Positions 48,561-55,849 of a stretch of DNA of 64,000 bases are shown here, piece after piece. The notes under the pieces were generated by a model. The model saw only the letters and a program-made list of their open reading frames with translations. It was not told where the DNA came from and ran no database searches. Source of the stretch: Thermosulfurimonas marina (GTDB taxonomy: Bacteria > Desulfobacterota > Thermodesulfobacteria > Thermodesulfobacteriales > Thermodesulfobacteriaceae); NCBI RefSeq assembly GCF_012317585.1, contig NZ_CP042909.1, forward strand, positions 1,612,001 through 1,676,000. The letters run 5' to 3'. Within the stretch, counting starts at the first letter, position 1; each line of letters opens with the position of its first letter. Both the position numbers and the translations under genes were made by a program.

Positions 48561-49874
48561 AAGCAGAGATTCGGAGATACCTTCGCTCATTCTGTAGATT
48601 CTTACCCTTACTACCTTCCCAAGTCCCGTTACAAGGTCAAACCACTTCCTCTTGAACTTCCTTAAGATGTTCCTCGCTCCGTTAACATCTGCATTGATGA
48701 GCCCTTTAATCGGTGATAGGAAAAGTCCTCTCTTTACTCTCCTTCCGTTACCTTTGCTCTTTTTTGTTACCCCTGCTTCTTCATCGCAGGAGTCGGTAAC
48801 GGAAGTATAGCTCTCGTCTATTAGCTTAACTCCTATACCCGCCTCTTTGAGCTTGTAAGTCAGGTATTCTGTTACTTTCCCGTGAGGCAGCAGCTTGAAC
48901 ATCTGATTTACAAGGTCGGCTAAGTTGTTTCCCTTGTTCTTTGACTCTTGAACTTTTCCTATCACTACCGTCTTTACTCCACTTAAAACTGCAAGTCTCT
49001 TTATGAGACTACTTACCTTGTGGGCAAAGTCTCTTAGCAAGTTCTTTACGCTCTTCCAGAGTCTGTGGAGTTTCTTCTCTAATGCAGTCGTCGGAATTCC
49101 TTTGTTTTTAAGGTTGTCTAATCTGCTTTGAAGTTTAGCTATTTTCTTGAGCTTCTTCCACAGAAGTGTCTTCAACCCTTTCCCATCTATGATGTAGGAG
49201 ACAGGGTTCCCCTCTATCACGCAGGTTGCAAAGTTTGATACTCCATAGTCTATCGCTAAGACCTTGTTCCCTTGTGGCTTCCTATTCGGAATCTCTAACT
49301 CATACACCACAACAAGTTTATAGCTTATGTGTCCATACGATTTATACGGAACTATCTGTATGTTGAGAACTTTCAAGTCTTTGAGTTTTCTGTATCCCGT
49401 TTCTATCCAGAGGTATTCAGGAGAAATTCCAAACTTTTCTAATAGGTGTTTCTTTAAACTCCTTGACAGTGAAAGTCTAATTCTGCTTCCTTCTATTCTG
49501 AATCCTGTTTTGTCCCACGTTACTACTCTGTGAGGATTTTCAGGGTTTACATATTTGGGTGGTCTGACAATGTTTATTCCTTTCTTTTTGAATTTTCCAG
49601 GATTTTCTAAAAAGTTGAAGAAGTTAATCCATCCTCTTGAGAGTTCATCAAGAACTATTTGGGCTGAGCGAGATTGTAAGGAGCGTAAGTGTAGGGATTC
49701 GCCCTTGAGCTTGTTATACAGGTCTCTGTAATCGGGTTTTGCTAACTTGTTCTTTATGAGGTAGTTTGCTTGATTCCAGAGTCTTCCTGCATGATAGGTA
49801 AGGTATCCGAGGATTATCTCCTGTTCCTCTGTTAGATGATTTAGTTCAAAGACTATTGCTCTTTTTGTTTTCAT
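48456..49874 (-). CDS. tnpB: TnpB RNA-guided endonuclease (full length)
   Basis: A 472-residue TnpB with an uninterrupted frame. RuvC motifs: LAIDYGVSNFATCVIEG (first Asp), VVIGKVQESKN (Glu region) and INADVNGARNILRK (last Asp). DESYTSVTDSCDEE stands where the zinc ribbon begins, but regular CxxC pairs are missing, as in a subgroup of thermophile TnpBs. The last 35 residues (from GISESLLFAG) have no TnpB homology pattern and are encoded by the right-end RNA region. GC is low compared with neighbours. Confidence 0.9.
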   Translation of the reverse strand: MKTKRAIVFELNHLTEEQEIILGYLTYHAGRLWNQANYLIKNKLAKPDYRDLYNKLKGESLHLRSLQSRSAQIVLDELSRGWINFFNFLENPGKFKKKGINIVRPPKYVNPENPHRVVTWDKTGFRIEGSRIRLSLSRSLKKHLLEKFGISPEYLWIETGYRKLKDLKVLNIQIVPYKSYGHISYKLVVVYELEIPNRKPQGNKVLAIDYGVSNFATCVIEGNPVSYIIDGKGLKTLLWKKLKKIAKLQSRLDNLKNKGIPTTALEKKLHRLWKSVKNLLRDFAHKVSSLIKRLAVLSGVKTVVIGKVQESKNKGNNLADLVNQMFKLLPHGKVTEYLTYKLKEAGIGVKLIDESYTSVTDSCDEEAGVTKKSKGNGRRVKRGLFLSPIKGLINADVNGARNILRKFKRKWFDLVTGLGKVVRVRIYRMSEGISESLLFAGIGVCGGVNPPRGIRTGKTSQTPSEAPSVRAE

Positions 49875-49998
49875 CTCTGCGGTTGTAATTTATATTTACG
49901 GTTGTTTAGTTTCAAAGGCTTACGTACCTGCGGGCTTTCATCCCCTCCCTTACGGGAGGGGTCTTCCCGCCCGCAAAAGATAAAAAATTTCTTAAAAG

Positions 49999-50688
49999 TT
50001 ATCGATAGCGCTTGGGGCGCATGGGGTAGCCGTAATCCTCGAGCATGATCCGCAATCCATAAAAGTGATTGCGGAAGCGCTTAGGGAGAGCTTCGTTGCC
50101 TTTCCGCGCTTGACGGAGAACGTAGGCCAGGTGAAAAAAGAAGGAAACGTAGAGGCGTTCGTCATTGCGCTCAAGAGGGAAGACCTGTCCGTTCACCCGA
50201 GTGATCCCGGGAAAGGGACGGTTCTCTTTTTCGTGGAGGAACTTCTCCCAGATGTAGCCCGCGGAAAATCGTCCCAACGCGAGAATTATATGGGGCCGGG
50301 CAATCTCAATCTGACGGTCGAGGTGTGGCGAACAAGCGATGATTTCCTGGGGCTCGGGATCGCGGTTTTCCGGCGGGCGACACTTGACCAGGTTGGTGAT
50401 GTAAGTCAGATCCGTAAGGTAAGTGCGTCTGAGGACGTTGCGGAGAAACTTGCCCGCCCAACCGACGAAGGGTGCCCCCTGAATGTCCTCCTCGCGTCCG
50501 GGCGCTTCCCCAACGATCAACAGCGGCACCCGTGGCAAATCCGGGATTTCGGCGATCTTCGAACCTGGCACCGGAAGTCTCGCGCCGTTCCGCAGGTTGC
50601 AGGCGTGACAGGAGGTGATTTCTTGGTGCAGACGTTGCAACGCGTCCCGCACGCTAACCGCCTGCGTTTCGTTTTCCGGTCTTGCCAT
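49999..50688 (-). CDS. Uracil-DNA glycosylase family 4/5-like, island copy
   Basis: A 229-residue Fe-S uracil-DNA glycosylase homologue. Motif A is GEAPGREEDIQGAPFVGWAG, four cysteines are in CHACN, VKCRPPENR and CSPHL, and FFFHLAYVLRQ stands where the HPAxxLR motif B normally is, so the conserved proline is altered. It differs clearly from the chromosomal copy at 23.7 kb and belongs to the island by codon use. It may protect or modify mobile DNA. The C-terminal KRYR ends in a palindromic TATCGATA. Confidence 0.82.
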   Translation of the reverse strand: MARPENETQAVSVRDALQRLHQEITSCHACNLRNGARLPVPGSKIAEIPDLPRVPLLIVGEAPGREEDIQGAPFVGWAGKFLRNVLRRTYLTDLTYITNLVKCRPPENRDPEPQEIIACSPHLDRQIEIARPHIILALGRFSAGYIWEKFLHEKENRPFPGITRVNGQVFPLERNDERLYVSFFFHLAYVLRQARKGNEALPKRFRNHFYGLRIMLEDYGYPMRPKRYR

Positions 50689-50942
50689 TTTTTCTCCTCC
50701 AATCTGAATTTTTCAGTTCTATCTTAACATCCCCTCCAACTGAAAAAGAAACCCCGAAATCCCTTGGCGTTTAAAGGTTTCGGAGAAGGGCCGTGAAAGA
50801 CGCAGGGTTTGCTTGCGACGAATTCAGTGTGGCGTTAAGCGGTTCGTGTTTGTTATGTTAATTTAGTGGTAAAAAAGAAGGGAGGAGCGAGGTATGAGAT
50901 ACACCGAGGTAGTACAGGCCCTTGCCAAGCGTTTGTAGTCCC
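50689..50942. other. Gap between divergent/convergent island genes
   Basis: This 254 bp stretch holds no full gene. It contains the tiny ORF at 50894-50938 and an AT-rich section near 50850-50880 (GTTATGTTAATTTAG) that could carry a promoter for it. Confidence 0.5.
50894..50938 (+). pseudogene. Start of a truncated gene (14 codons)
   Basis: ATG with a strong ribosome binding site (GGGAGGAG) opens a 14-residue peptide MRYTEVVQALAKRL ending in TAG. The good initiation signals and normal-looking N terminus suggest the head of a gene whose body is lost. Confidence 0.35.
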
Positions 50943-51176
50943 CTATGTTTGTGGTTCCCCTATAAGGGTTGAGAAGGTGAGAATTCGGAACAAGGTTAGC
51001 AGTCGCATGAGAGTCATGTTGAGCACGAACCCGAGGTGGCGGCGCTCCTCGGGATCGGTGGTTTCCACGAGGCGCCCGCATTGATCCAACCCGCGCTTTA
51101 TGAGGCGGTCGGCCTGCTTGATAGTGTTGACGAAGACCTCTCGCTTAATCGCCTCATAGGTGAGCTCATGGTCCAT
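50943..51176 (-). CDS. Hypothetical helical protein
   Basis: A 77-residue protein from the ATG at 51176, which has GGAGG upstream; a longer frame to 51260 is open but lacks signals. It is mostly helical (EAIKREVFVNTIKQADRLIK, then HLGFVLNMTLMRLLTLFRIL) with a hydrophobic C-terminal half that might insert in a membrane. No family recognised. Confidence 0.5.
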   Translation of the reverse strand: MDHELTYEAIKREVFVNTIKQADRLIKRGLDQCGRLVETTDPEERRHLGFVLNMTLMRLLTLFRILTFSTLIGEPQT

Positions 51177-51357
51177 AACCTCACATCCTCCCTTTCTTTG
51201 TGATCCTTGCGTTCTGTGGGACATCACATATCTCAGTTCCGGCCTCCGAAACGGTTTCAAGGAAAGAAGTTAGCTTGCCGTTTAAGTGCCGTAAGACCAT
51301 ACTCAAGAAGGCGCGCGAAGGGAAGGAGAGAACAATAAAGCGATTGAGGAGGATGTC

Positions 51358-51693
51358 ATGGAAGAGAGGGAGAGGGCACCCCTTGAAGTTTACCAAGGCA
51401 AGGTATCCGAGGGCGTGCTTTACATTGAGAAACGCACCGAGATGCTGGAAGCGTACGTCATCAAGGGATCGTTCTTGCCCTACGAGAACGGGTTTCTCCT
51501 CCTCTGGGACGGAGGCGATCTGATTTGGCGTCCCCTTATGCCAGGAGAGCACTTTCACACCGTGCGCAGTCTGAACGAGGCGGTCCCAGTGGTGATGGTG
51601 CCGCTTGACCGACTGCTGGCGGACGAACGGGTTAGTGCGAGCGTGAAGGCCATGATGCAGGCCGCGGAGGAGGCTTTTGAGATGGAAGGGTAA
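51358..51693 (+). CDS. Hypothetical protein
   Basis: A 111-residue soluble protein starting at an ATG with GAGGAGG five bases upstream. It looks beta-rich at first (VYQGKVSEGVLYIEKRTEML) and helical at the end. It is 18 bp ahead of the next gene and probably co-transcribed with it and the HD-GYP gene. No family recognised. Confidence 0.6.
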   Translation: MEERERAPLEVYQGKVSEGVLYIEKRTEMLEAYVIKGSFLPYENGFLLLWDGGDLIWRPLMPGEHFHTVRSLNEAVPVVMVPLDRLLADERVSASVKAMMQAAEEAFEMEG

Positions 51694-51711
51694 TCCGGGG
51701 AGAGGAGGCAG

Positions 51712-52302
51712 GTGGTGGTGAGGGACAAGCTTATTCGAGTGCAAATACTTCCCCTTATAGGGGATCAGCACACCATCGCGCACATTCTACGTATGACGCT
51801 CAAGGAGAGCGACTTCCTTTTTACCTATCGGTTTCCCCATCGGGTGCGGGACGAGCGGGTGCGGCCCGAAGGTATTTTTGACTTTTTTGAGCCGAACGAA
51901 GGCGAGCGGCGTTTAAAGGTGATGAAACACATTGCCGGGGTGGTGCTTGAGAGCTGGCGAGTCTGGACTTCGGAGGCGGAGAACAACCTCGCGCAGGGGC
52001 GTCCCCCGGAGCGAGTGGTGTACGACATAGCGTTGGAGTACCCGGATCCCGACGGAAGCCACAGGCAAACGGCGCTTGAGGTGTTCGAGGCGTTGATCAT
52101 GTGGCACGAGGCCTTTCGGGACACCCGTGGTATGGGGCGCCTGATAAGAAGCGGTTTTGTGCAGAGGGCGGATCTTTTTGTGCTCGCGGTGCGTCAGGAT
52201 CGGGGGAGCTATTTGAGCTTACCCCGAGACGAATGGGAGCGGGTTCTGGCTTTTCTTGAGGAGACCACACGAGAAGCGTTGTTCGGTTCAAGACGGCAGT
52301 AA
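51712..52302 (+). CDS. Hypothetical protein
   Basis: About 195 residues. Three GTG codons in a row (51712, 51715, 51718) may serve as start; the last has the best distance to GAGGAGG. The middle section (HIAGVVLESWRVWTSEAENN, then RVVYDIALEYPDPDGSHRQT) and the end (LPRDEWERVLAFLEETTREA) suggest an alpha/beta fold. No catalytic motif is recognised. It lies between another unknown and an HD-GYP protein. Confidence 0.6.
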   Translation: MVVRDKLIRVQILPLIGDQHTIAHILRMTLKESDFLFTYRFPHRVRDERVRPEGIFDFFEPNEGERRLKVMKHIAGVVLESWRVWTSEAENNLAQGRPPERVVYDIALEYPDPDGSHRQTALEVFEALIMWHEAFRDTRGMGRLIRSGFVQRADLFVLAVRQDRGSYLSLPRDEWERVLAFLEETTREALFGSRRQ

Positions 52303-52350
52303 AGCCGGCTATACGTCCATTTTCCGAAGCGAGTCCAAAGGAGCGAAACG

Positions 52351-53073
52351 ATGTTCATTCCGGCTGGAGGGTGGTTTAAATACGAACTTGAGGGCGCCTT
52401 GCGGTTGCTTTCGAGGATTGACTTTGAGGTGGCGCGCACGCCGGGGCACTGCTTGCGGTTTGCGGCGTTGGGACTAGCGGTAGTTAGCGAGTGCGGGCAT
52501 TTTGAATTCTGGGGACAGGTGCCCGCCAGAGCACTCTGGTTGGCCTTTCAGCTTCACGACGTCGGTAAGATGGCTATCCCTTGGGCGTTCCTTTCAAAAA
52601 GACGTCGCCTCACGTCCGCCGAGCGCGAGATGGTGGAGCGTCACACCGAGTTCGGGGAGAACATACTCGAGTTTTTCCGGGAATGGCACCGGGCGGGGCG
52701 TCTCAAAAGTCCTCTCGGAAGGTTTGAAACCACGATCGGGTTGCGCCTCGCGCGGGAGATAGCCCTGTATCATCATGAGAATTGGGACGGTAGCGGTTAT
52801 CCCCGAGGTTTAAGGGGGCGTTCGATTCCATTCCTGGCCCGAGTGGCCCGAGTGGTAGACGCGGCGGATGCGTTGCTTTTCCCGCGGGGTTATCGCGGCG
52901 CCGATTGGCACCCGAAGAAGGCGCTTGAGTTCCTGCGCCAAGGAGAGGGGAAAATTTTTGATCCCGAGGTAACTCGGGCGGCCTTACGCCTCATCACGCC
53001 GGTAGCGGAGGCGGCCTGTCCGGAGTGCCCAAATCCGACCTGTCCGCTCCTTCAGGCTTCTCTTTTACAGTAA
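52351..53073 (+). CDS. HD-GYP domain phosphohydrolase
   Basis: A 240-residue protein consisting almost only of an HD-GYP domain, a class of c-di-GMP/cGAMP phosphodiesterases. His69-Asp70 are in HDVGKMAIP, His141-His142 in YHHENWDGSGYP with the GYP triplet at 149-151, and FLARVARVVDAADAL is the usual follow-on. Four cysteines in CPECPNPTCPLL end the protein. There is no receiver or sensor domain. AAAGGAG precedes the ATG. In an island it may act on host signalling or on a cyclic-nucleotide defence signal; that is inference. Confidence 0.9.
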   Translation: MFIPAGGWFKYELEGALRLLSRIDFEVARTPGHCLRFAALGLAVVSECGHFEFWGQVPARALWLAFQLHDVGKMAIPWAFLSKRRRLTSAEREMVERHTEFGENILEFFREWHRAGRLKSPLGRFETTIGLRLAREIALYHHENWDGSGYPRGLRGRSIPFLARVARVVDAADALLFPRGYRGADWHPKKALEFLRQGEGKIFDPEVTRAALRLITPVAEAACPECPNPTCPLLQASLLQ

Positions 53074-53088
53074 CGTAAACCCTCCAAT

Positions 53089-53310
53089 TTTTCCGAAATT
53101 TTCCGAAATTTTCCGAAAAACTTGACTAGAGAACTCCGTTTTTTCCGAAATTTTCCGAAATTTTCCGAAAAACTTGACTAGAGAACTCCGTTTTTTCCGA
53201 AATTTTCCGAAATTTTCCGAAAAACTTGACTGGAGAAGTCCGAATTTTCCGAATGAATCGGATTCAATCGGAACCGATCCGACCCAATCAGAAAAAATCT
53301 GACCGGAGTT
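53089..53310. repeat. Iteron-like array of 52 bp tandem repeats
   Basis: Three direct repeats of exactly 52 bp start at 53089, 53141 and 53193. Each contains three successive TTTTCCGAAA units followed by CTTGACTAGAGAACTCCG; the third copy has two substitutions. A further TTTTCCGAA and degenerate TCGGA/TCCGA pieces, including TCGGAACCGATCCGA, reach to about 53310. The array fills the gap between the HD-GYP gene and the end of a minus-strand gene. It resembles plasmid origin iterons or a multi-site operator. Confidence 0.85.
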
Positions 53311-53319
53311 GTCCTTTCC

Positions 53320-54515
53320 CTAGTTGCTAGCGAGCGGCGTTGAGGCGGTGTTGAGGGAACTGGCCGGTTGCGGCGTATGTTTTAGGACGGTTACGTGCAA
53401 GGCGAGGTCGCGCCTGAAGGGATCGCGGAAGGCGACGTTGCCGCGCACCACGGCGGGACATTTAGCGAGAGCGGCGAGCAGGTGAGCGACCTTTTCGATG
53501 GGATAGGTGCCGGCAAACCGCAGGACGAACCCGGTGGCGGACTGTCCTTCGATTTCGGGGTGGTAGGTAAAGAGCGTCGCGAGGCAATCGGAGGGCGAAA
53601 GTTCAGGCGGAGCACAAACGGGTGAGGCGGTCGGCGCGACGATTACGGTGCGAACGTAAAAATCGTTTACGCGTTTGGTGTTAGCGAGAGGCAACGGGTA
53701 GTAGAGGCCAAAACGTCCGTTGCCATCGAAAGCGACGTCACCTAGAAACCCGAGGTCACGTTGCGCCCGCAGTCCTTCTCGGAAGGCTCGGAGGATGATA
53801 GTTCTCGAGCGACACATAGCGATGAGATGGGGATCCACGACAGTGTGACGAGCGGTTTGGGCCTTAGGCGGCGGAGGAGGGGGTAGGGTAGGGGTCTTTT
53901 CTCTGTTTCCACCAAGAAGTAAGGAGAGGCAGAGGGCGAGTCCGCCCACCACGGCGCCGATGAGGGGTTTCTTACTCTTTGGCTGGACTAAAGCGACGGC
54001 TTTATCTAAGGGGACGCTGACGTATCGGATGCCCTGATAAAAGTTCGAGGCGAACCGAGAGAGGGCTTCCCGAGCTTCGGAGGGATCTTTGGGAAGGTGG
54101 ATGACTTCGTAGCGGTGTCCGATGCAGGCTATGGCCACGGCAGGCGCCGTGAAAAGCACGGCGGCGCTCTGGTAGTGGTCGGCCGCGGCATCGCGCAGGA
54201 AGGGCAGAGTAAGAGTGGAGGCCATGAGGTACTTGCCGTCGCGCGTGCGGTAAGTGTAGGAAAACCGTCCCGCAAGCCGATCGCGCATCACGTGCGAGCG
54301 GACGGAGGTGATGTGCAAGATACGGTAGCGTCCCGCTTCGGTAGGGGGTATGCGTTCGCCGGTTTCGACGTTGTAGAGGGTGCCTTCGTAATCGATGGCG
54401 AGCGGCCGAGAGAAAAAGCGCCCGAGGAAAAATCCGCGTCTGCGGGCGGCGGACGCGGGGGTTGGCGTTTCGAGGAAATTCTGTCGCGAAAACGGTTTAA
54501 GAAAGCACCGATCAT
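53320..54515 (-). CDS. Hypothetical single-pass membrane protein with proline-rich linker
   Basis: The N-terminal cytoplasmic part is about 180 residues (RPLAIDYEGTLYNVETGERI, then SYTYRTRDGKYLMASTL). One TM helix follows (LIGAVVGGLALCLSLLLGG), then LPPPPPPKAQ and a periplasmic domain of about 180 residues. The layout resembles pilus or secretion-system assembly proteins (PilO2-like), without firm evidence. The only start with a ribosome binding site is the ATG at 54515 (MIGAFLNRFRDRISSK), but it is in a different frame from the main ORF. A one-base deletion in the C/T-rich stretch near 54420-54470 is likely. Confidence 0.55.
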
Positions 54516-54529
54516 GTACGCGACCTCCG

Positions 54530-54649
54530 CTAGGGCATGGTGGCGTAGACCTCTTCGTGAAGTTTGGCGTTGATCTCAGCGCCTTTGGTGAGGGCTTTAG
54601 CGGTATTGAGCCGAGTGAGCTCGTCGAGGATCCGGGCCTCAAGAAGCAT
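54530..54649 (-). pseudogene. C-terminal remnant of an island gene at the cas2 junction
   Basis: A 39-residue helical peptide frame (MLLEARILDELTRLN to HEEVYATMP) ending 14 bp before the next minus-strand gene. Its ATG lies exactly where the sequence turns into cas2 and has no ribosome binding site, so it probably is the tail of a gene whose front was lost when the island joined cas2. Confidence 0.45.
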
Positions 54650-54922
54650 CTTGTTTGTTACGACATCGCAGACGAAAAGAGGCTCCGGAAAGTGGCCCGG
54701 GTGATGGAGGATTTCGGGGTGCGGGTACTTTACAGTGTTTTCGAATGCCGTCTGAGTCCGGAGGAATTTGCCTTTATGCGGGAGGCGGTAGAAAAGATAA
54801 TCGATGCCCTGGAAGACCGGGTGCGGTATTATCGTTTGTGTGAGAGCTGTCGCAAACCTGTGGTTCATTTAGGCTACGGTAAGCGGGTGCGTCCCTTACC
54901 GGAAGATCATTTGGTCTTTTAG
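54557..54922 (+). CDS. cas2: CRISPR-associated endoribonuclease Cas2, native start lost
   Basis: From KHLVCYDIADEKRLRKVARV onward (54644) this is a normal Cas2: a ferredoxin-like fold with the conserved Asp in the first strand, VLYSVFEC, and a C-terminal section to position 54922. The codon that should be the initiating ATG is replaced by island sequence (GLK before KHLVCYD). The nearest usable start in frame is GTG at 54557, adding 29 residues encoded by island DNA and without a ribosome binding site. Cas2 acts with Cas1 in spacer acquisition; no cas1 is present here. Confidence 0.85.
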   Translation: MKFGVDLSAFGEGFSGIEPSELVEDPGLKKHLVCYDIADEKRLRKVARVMEDFGVRVLYSVFECRLSPEEFAFMREAVEKIIDALEDRVRYYRLCESCRKPVVHLGYGKRVRPLPEDHLVF

Positions 54923-54928
54923 CCTGCC

Positions 54929-54957
54929 TTGAAGATTTTTCGTCCCTGCTTTATATA
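54929..54957 (+). promoter_or_regulatory. argB promoter, leaderless configuration
   Basis: TTGAAG at 54929-54934, 17 bp spacer, TATATA at 54952-54957, then 7 nt to the ATG at 54965. No ribosome binding site is visible. Confidence 0.6.
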
Positions 54958-54964
54958 GCAAAAC

Positions 54965-55849
54965 ATGTCTAATATCCGGATGGATACCGCCCAGGTCCTC
55001 ATCGAGGCCCTTCCCTATATTCGCCATTTCTACGGGAAGGTGGTGGTGGTGAAATACGGCGGGCACGCCATGGTGGATCCGGCCCTGAAGGAGGCCTTTG
55101 CCCAGGACATCGTCCTCATGAAATACGTGGGGATCCGCCCGGTGATTGTCCACGGGGGCGGGCCCCAGATCAGCCAGGTCATGGAGCGGATGGGGCTCAA
55201 GCCCGTTTTTGTAGAAGGGCAAAGGGTGACCGATCCGGAGACCATGAGCGTGGTGGAAATGGTTCTGGTGGGCACGGTCAACAAGAGCATCGTAAGTCTC
55301 ATCAATCGCCACGGGGGCCGGGCGGTGGGACTTTCCGGGCGCGACGGGGACCTCATCGAGGCGGAGAAGATGCAGGTCTATCGCTATACCGGGGAGGATC
55401 GCCCTCCGGAGATTATTGATATCGGCCGGGTGGGGCGGGTGAAGAAGGTCAATCCCGGGGTGCTCCATACCCTGATGGAGGCGGGCTTCATCCCGGTGAT
55501 CGCTCCGGTGGGGGTGGGGCCGGAGGGTGAGGCCTACAACATTAACGCAGACCTGGTGGCCGGGGCCGTGGCCGGGGCCCTTTCCGCGGAAAAGGTGATC
55601 TATCTCACCGACGTGGAAGGGGTGTTGGATGAGGAGGGGCGGCTCCTTTCCAGCCTCACCCTGGCGGAGGTGGAGGAGCTTTTACAGAAAGAGGTGGCCC
55701 GGGGGGGGATGATCCCTAAGCTCAAGAGTGCCAAAAAGGCCCTGGCCTCCGGGGTCCACAAGGCCCATATCATCGATGGGCGGGTGCCCCATGCCCTGCT
55801 CCTTGAACTTTTTACCGATCAGGGCGTGGGAACGGAGATTGTGCCGTGA
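54965..55849 (+). CDS. argB: Acetylglutamate kinase
   Basis: A 294-residue amino acid kinase catalysing the second step of arginine synthesis. VVVKYGGHAMVDPALKEAFA begins the kinase fold, VHGGGPQISQVMERMG binds N-acetylglutamate, NADLVAGAVAGALSAEKVIY and LTDVEGVLD form the ATP site, and GGMIPKLKSAKKALASGV closes it. The N-terminal helix of about 20 residues (DTAQVLIEALPYIRHFYGK) is the type found in arginine-inhibited hexameric enzymes. It overlaps pyrE by 4 bp. Confidence 0.97.
   Translation: MSNIRMDTAQVLIEALPYIRHFYGKVVVVKYGGHAMVDPALKEAFAQDIVLMKYVGIRPVIVHGGGPQISQVMERMGLKPVFVEGQRVTDPETMSVVEMVLVGTVNKSIVSLINRHGGRAVGLSGRDGDLIEAEKMQVYRYTGEDRPPEIIDIGRVGRVKKVNPGVLHTLMEAGFIPVIAPVGVGPEGEAYNINADLVAGAVAGALSAEKVIYLTDVEGVLDEEGRLLSSLTLAEVEELLQKEVARGGMIPKLKSAKKALASGVHKAHIIDGRVPHALLLELFTDQGVGTEIVP

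Larger units (their letters stand above)
48435..49985 (-). mobile_element. IS605/IS1341-type TnpB element 2
   Basis: An element of about 1.55 kb with only tnpB. The left end (49985 inward) has a strong hairpin of CCCCTCCC / GGGAGGGG (49942-49961). The right end (48435-48560) holds further hairpins around AAGGGCGGAGTAGTTCAC. Both outer ends contain TTATCTTTT. Exact ends are uncertain because this class makes no target duplication. Confidence 0.72.

Noticed and set aside
51200-51523. Plus-strand frame starting at a GTG near 51200
   Set aside because: Overlaps the better supported ORF at 51358 in another frame; composition after 51350 looks like a shadow.
41010-52610. 13 bp match TCAAAAAGACGTC at 41018 and 52594
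   Set aside because: A 13 bp coincidence is expected by chance in 64 kb.
53089-53242. Possible CRISPR array
   Set aside because: The 52 bp units are directly contiguous, with internal 10 bp repeats and no unique spacers.
40958-54640. Island as an intact prophage
   Set aside because: No integrase, terminase, portal, capsid or tail gene is recognisable; content fits a decayed plasmid or ICE with insertion sequences better.
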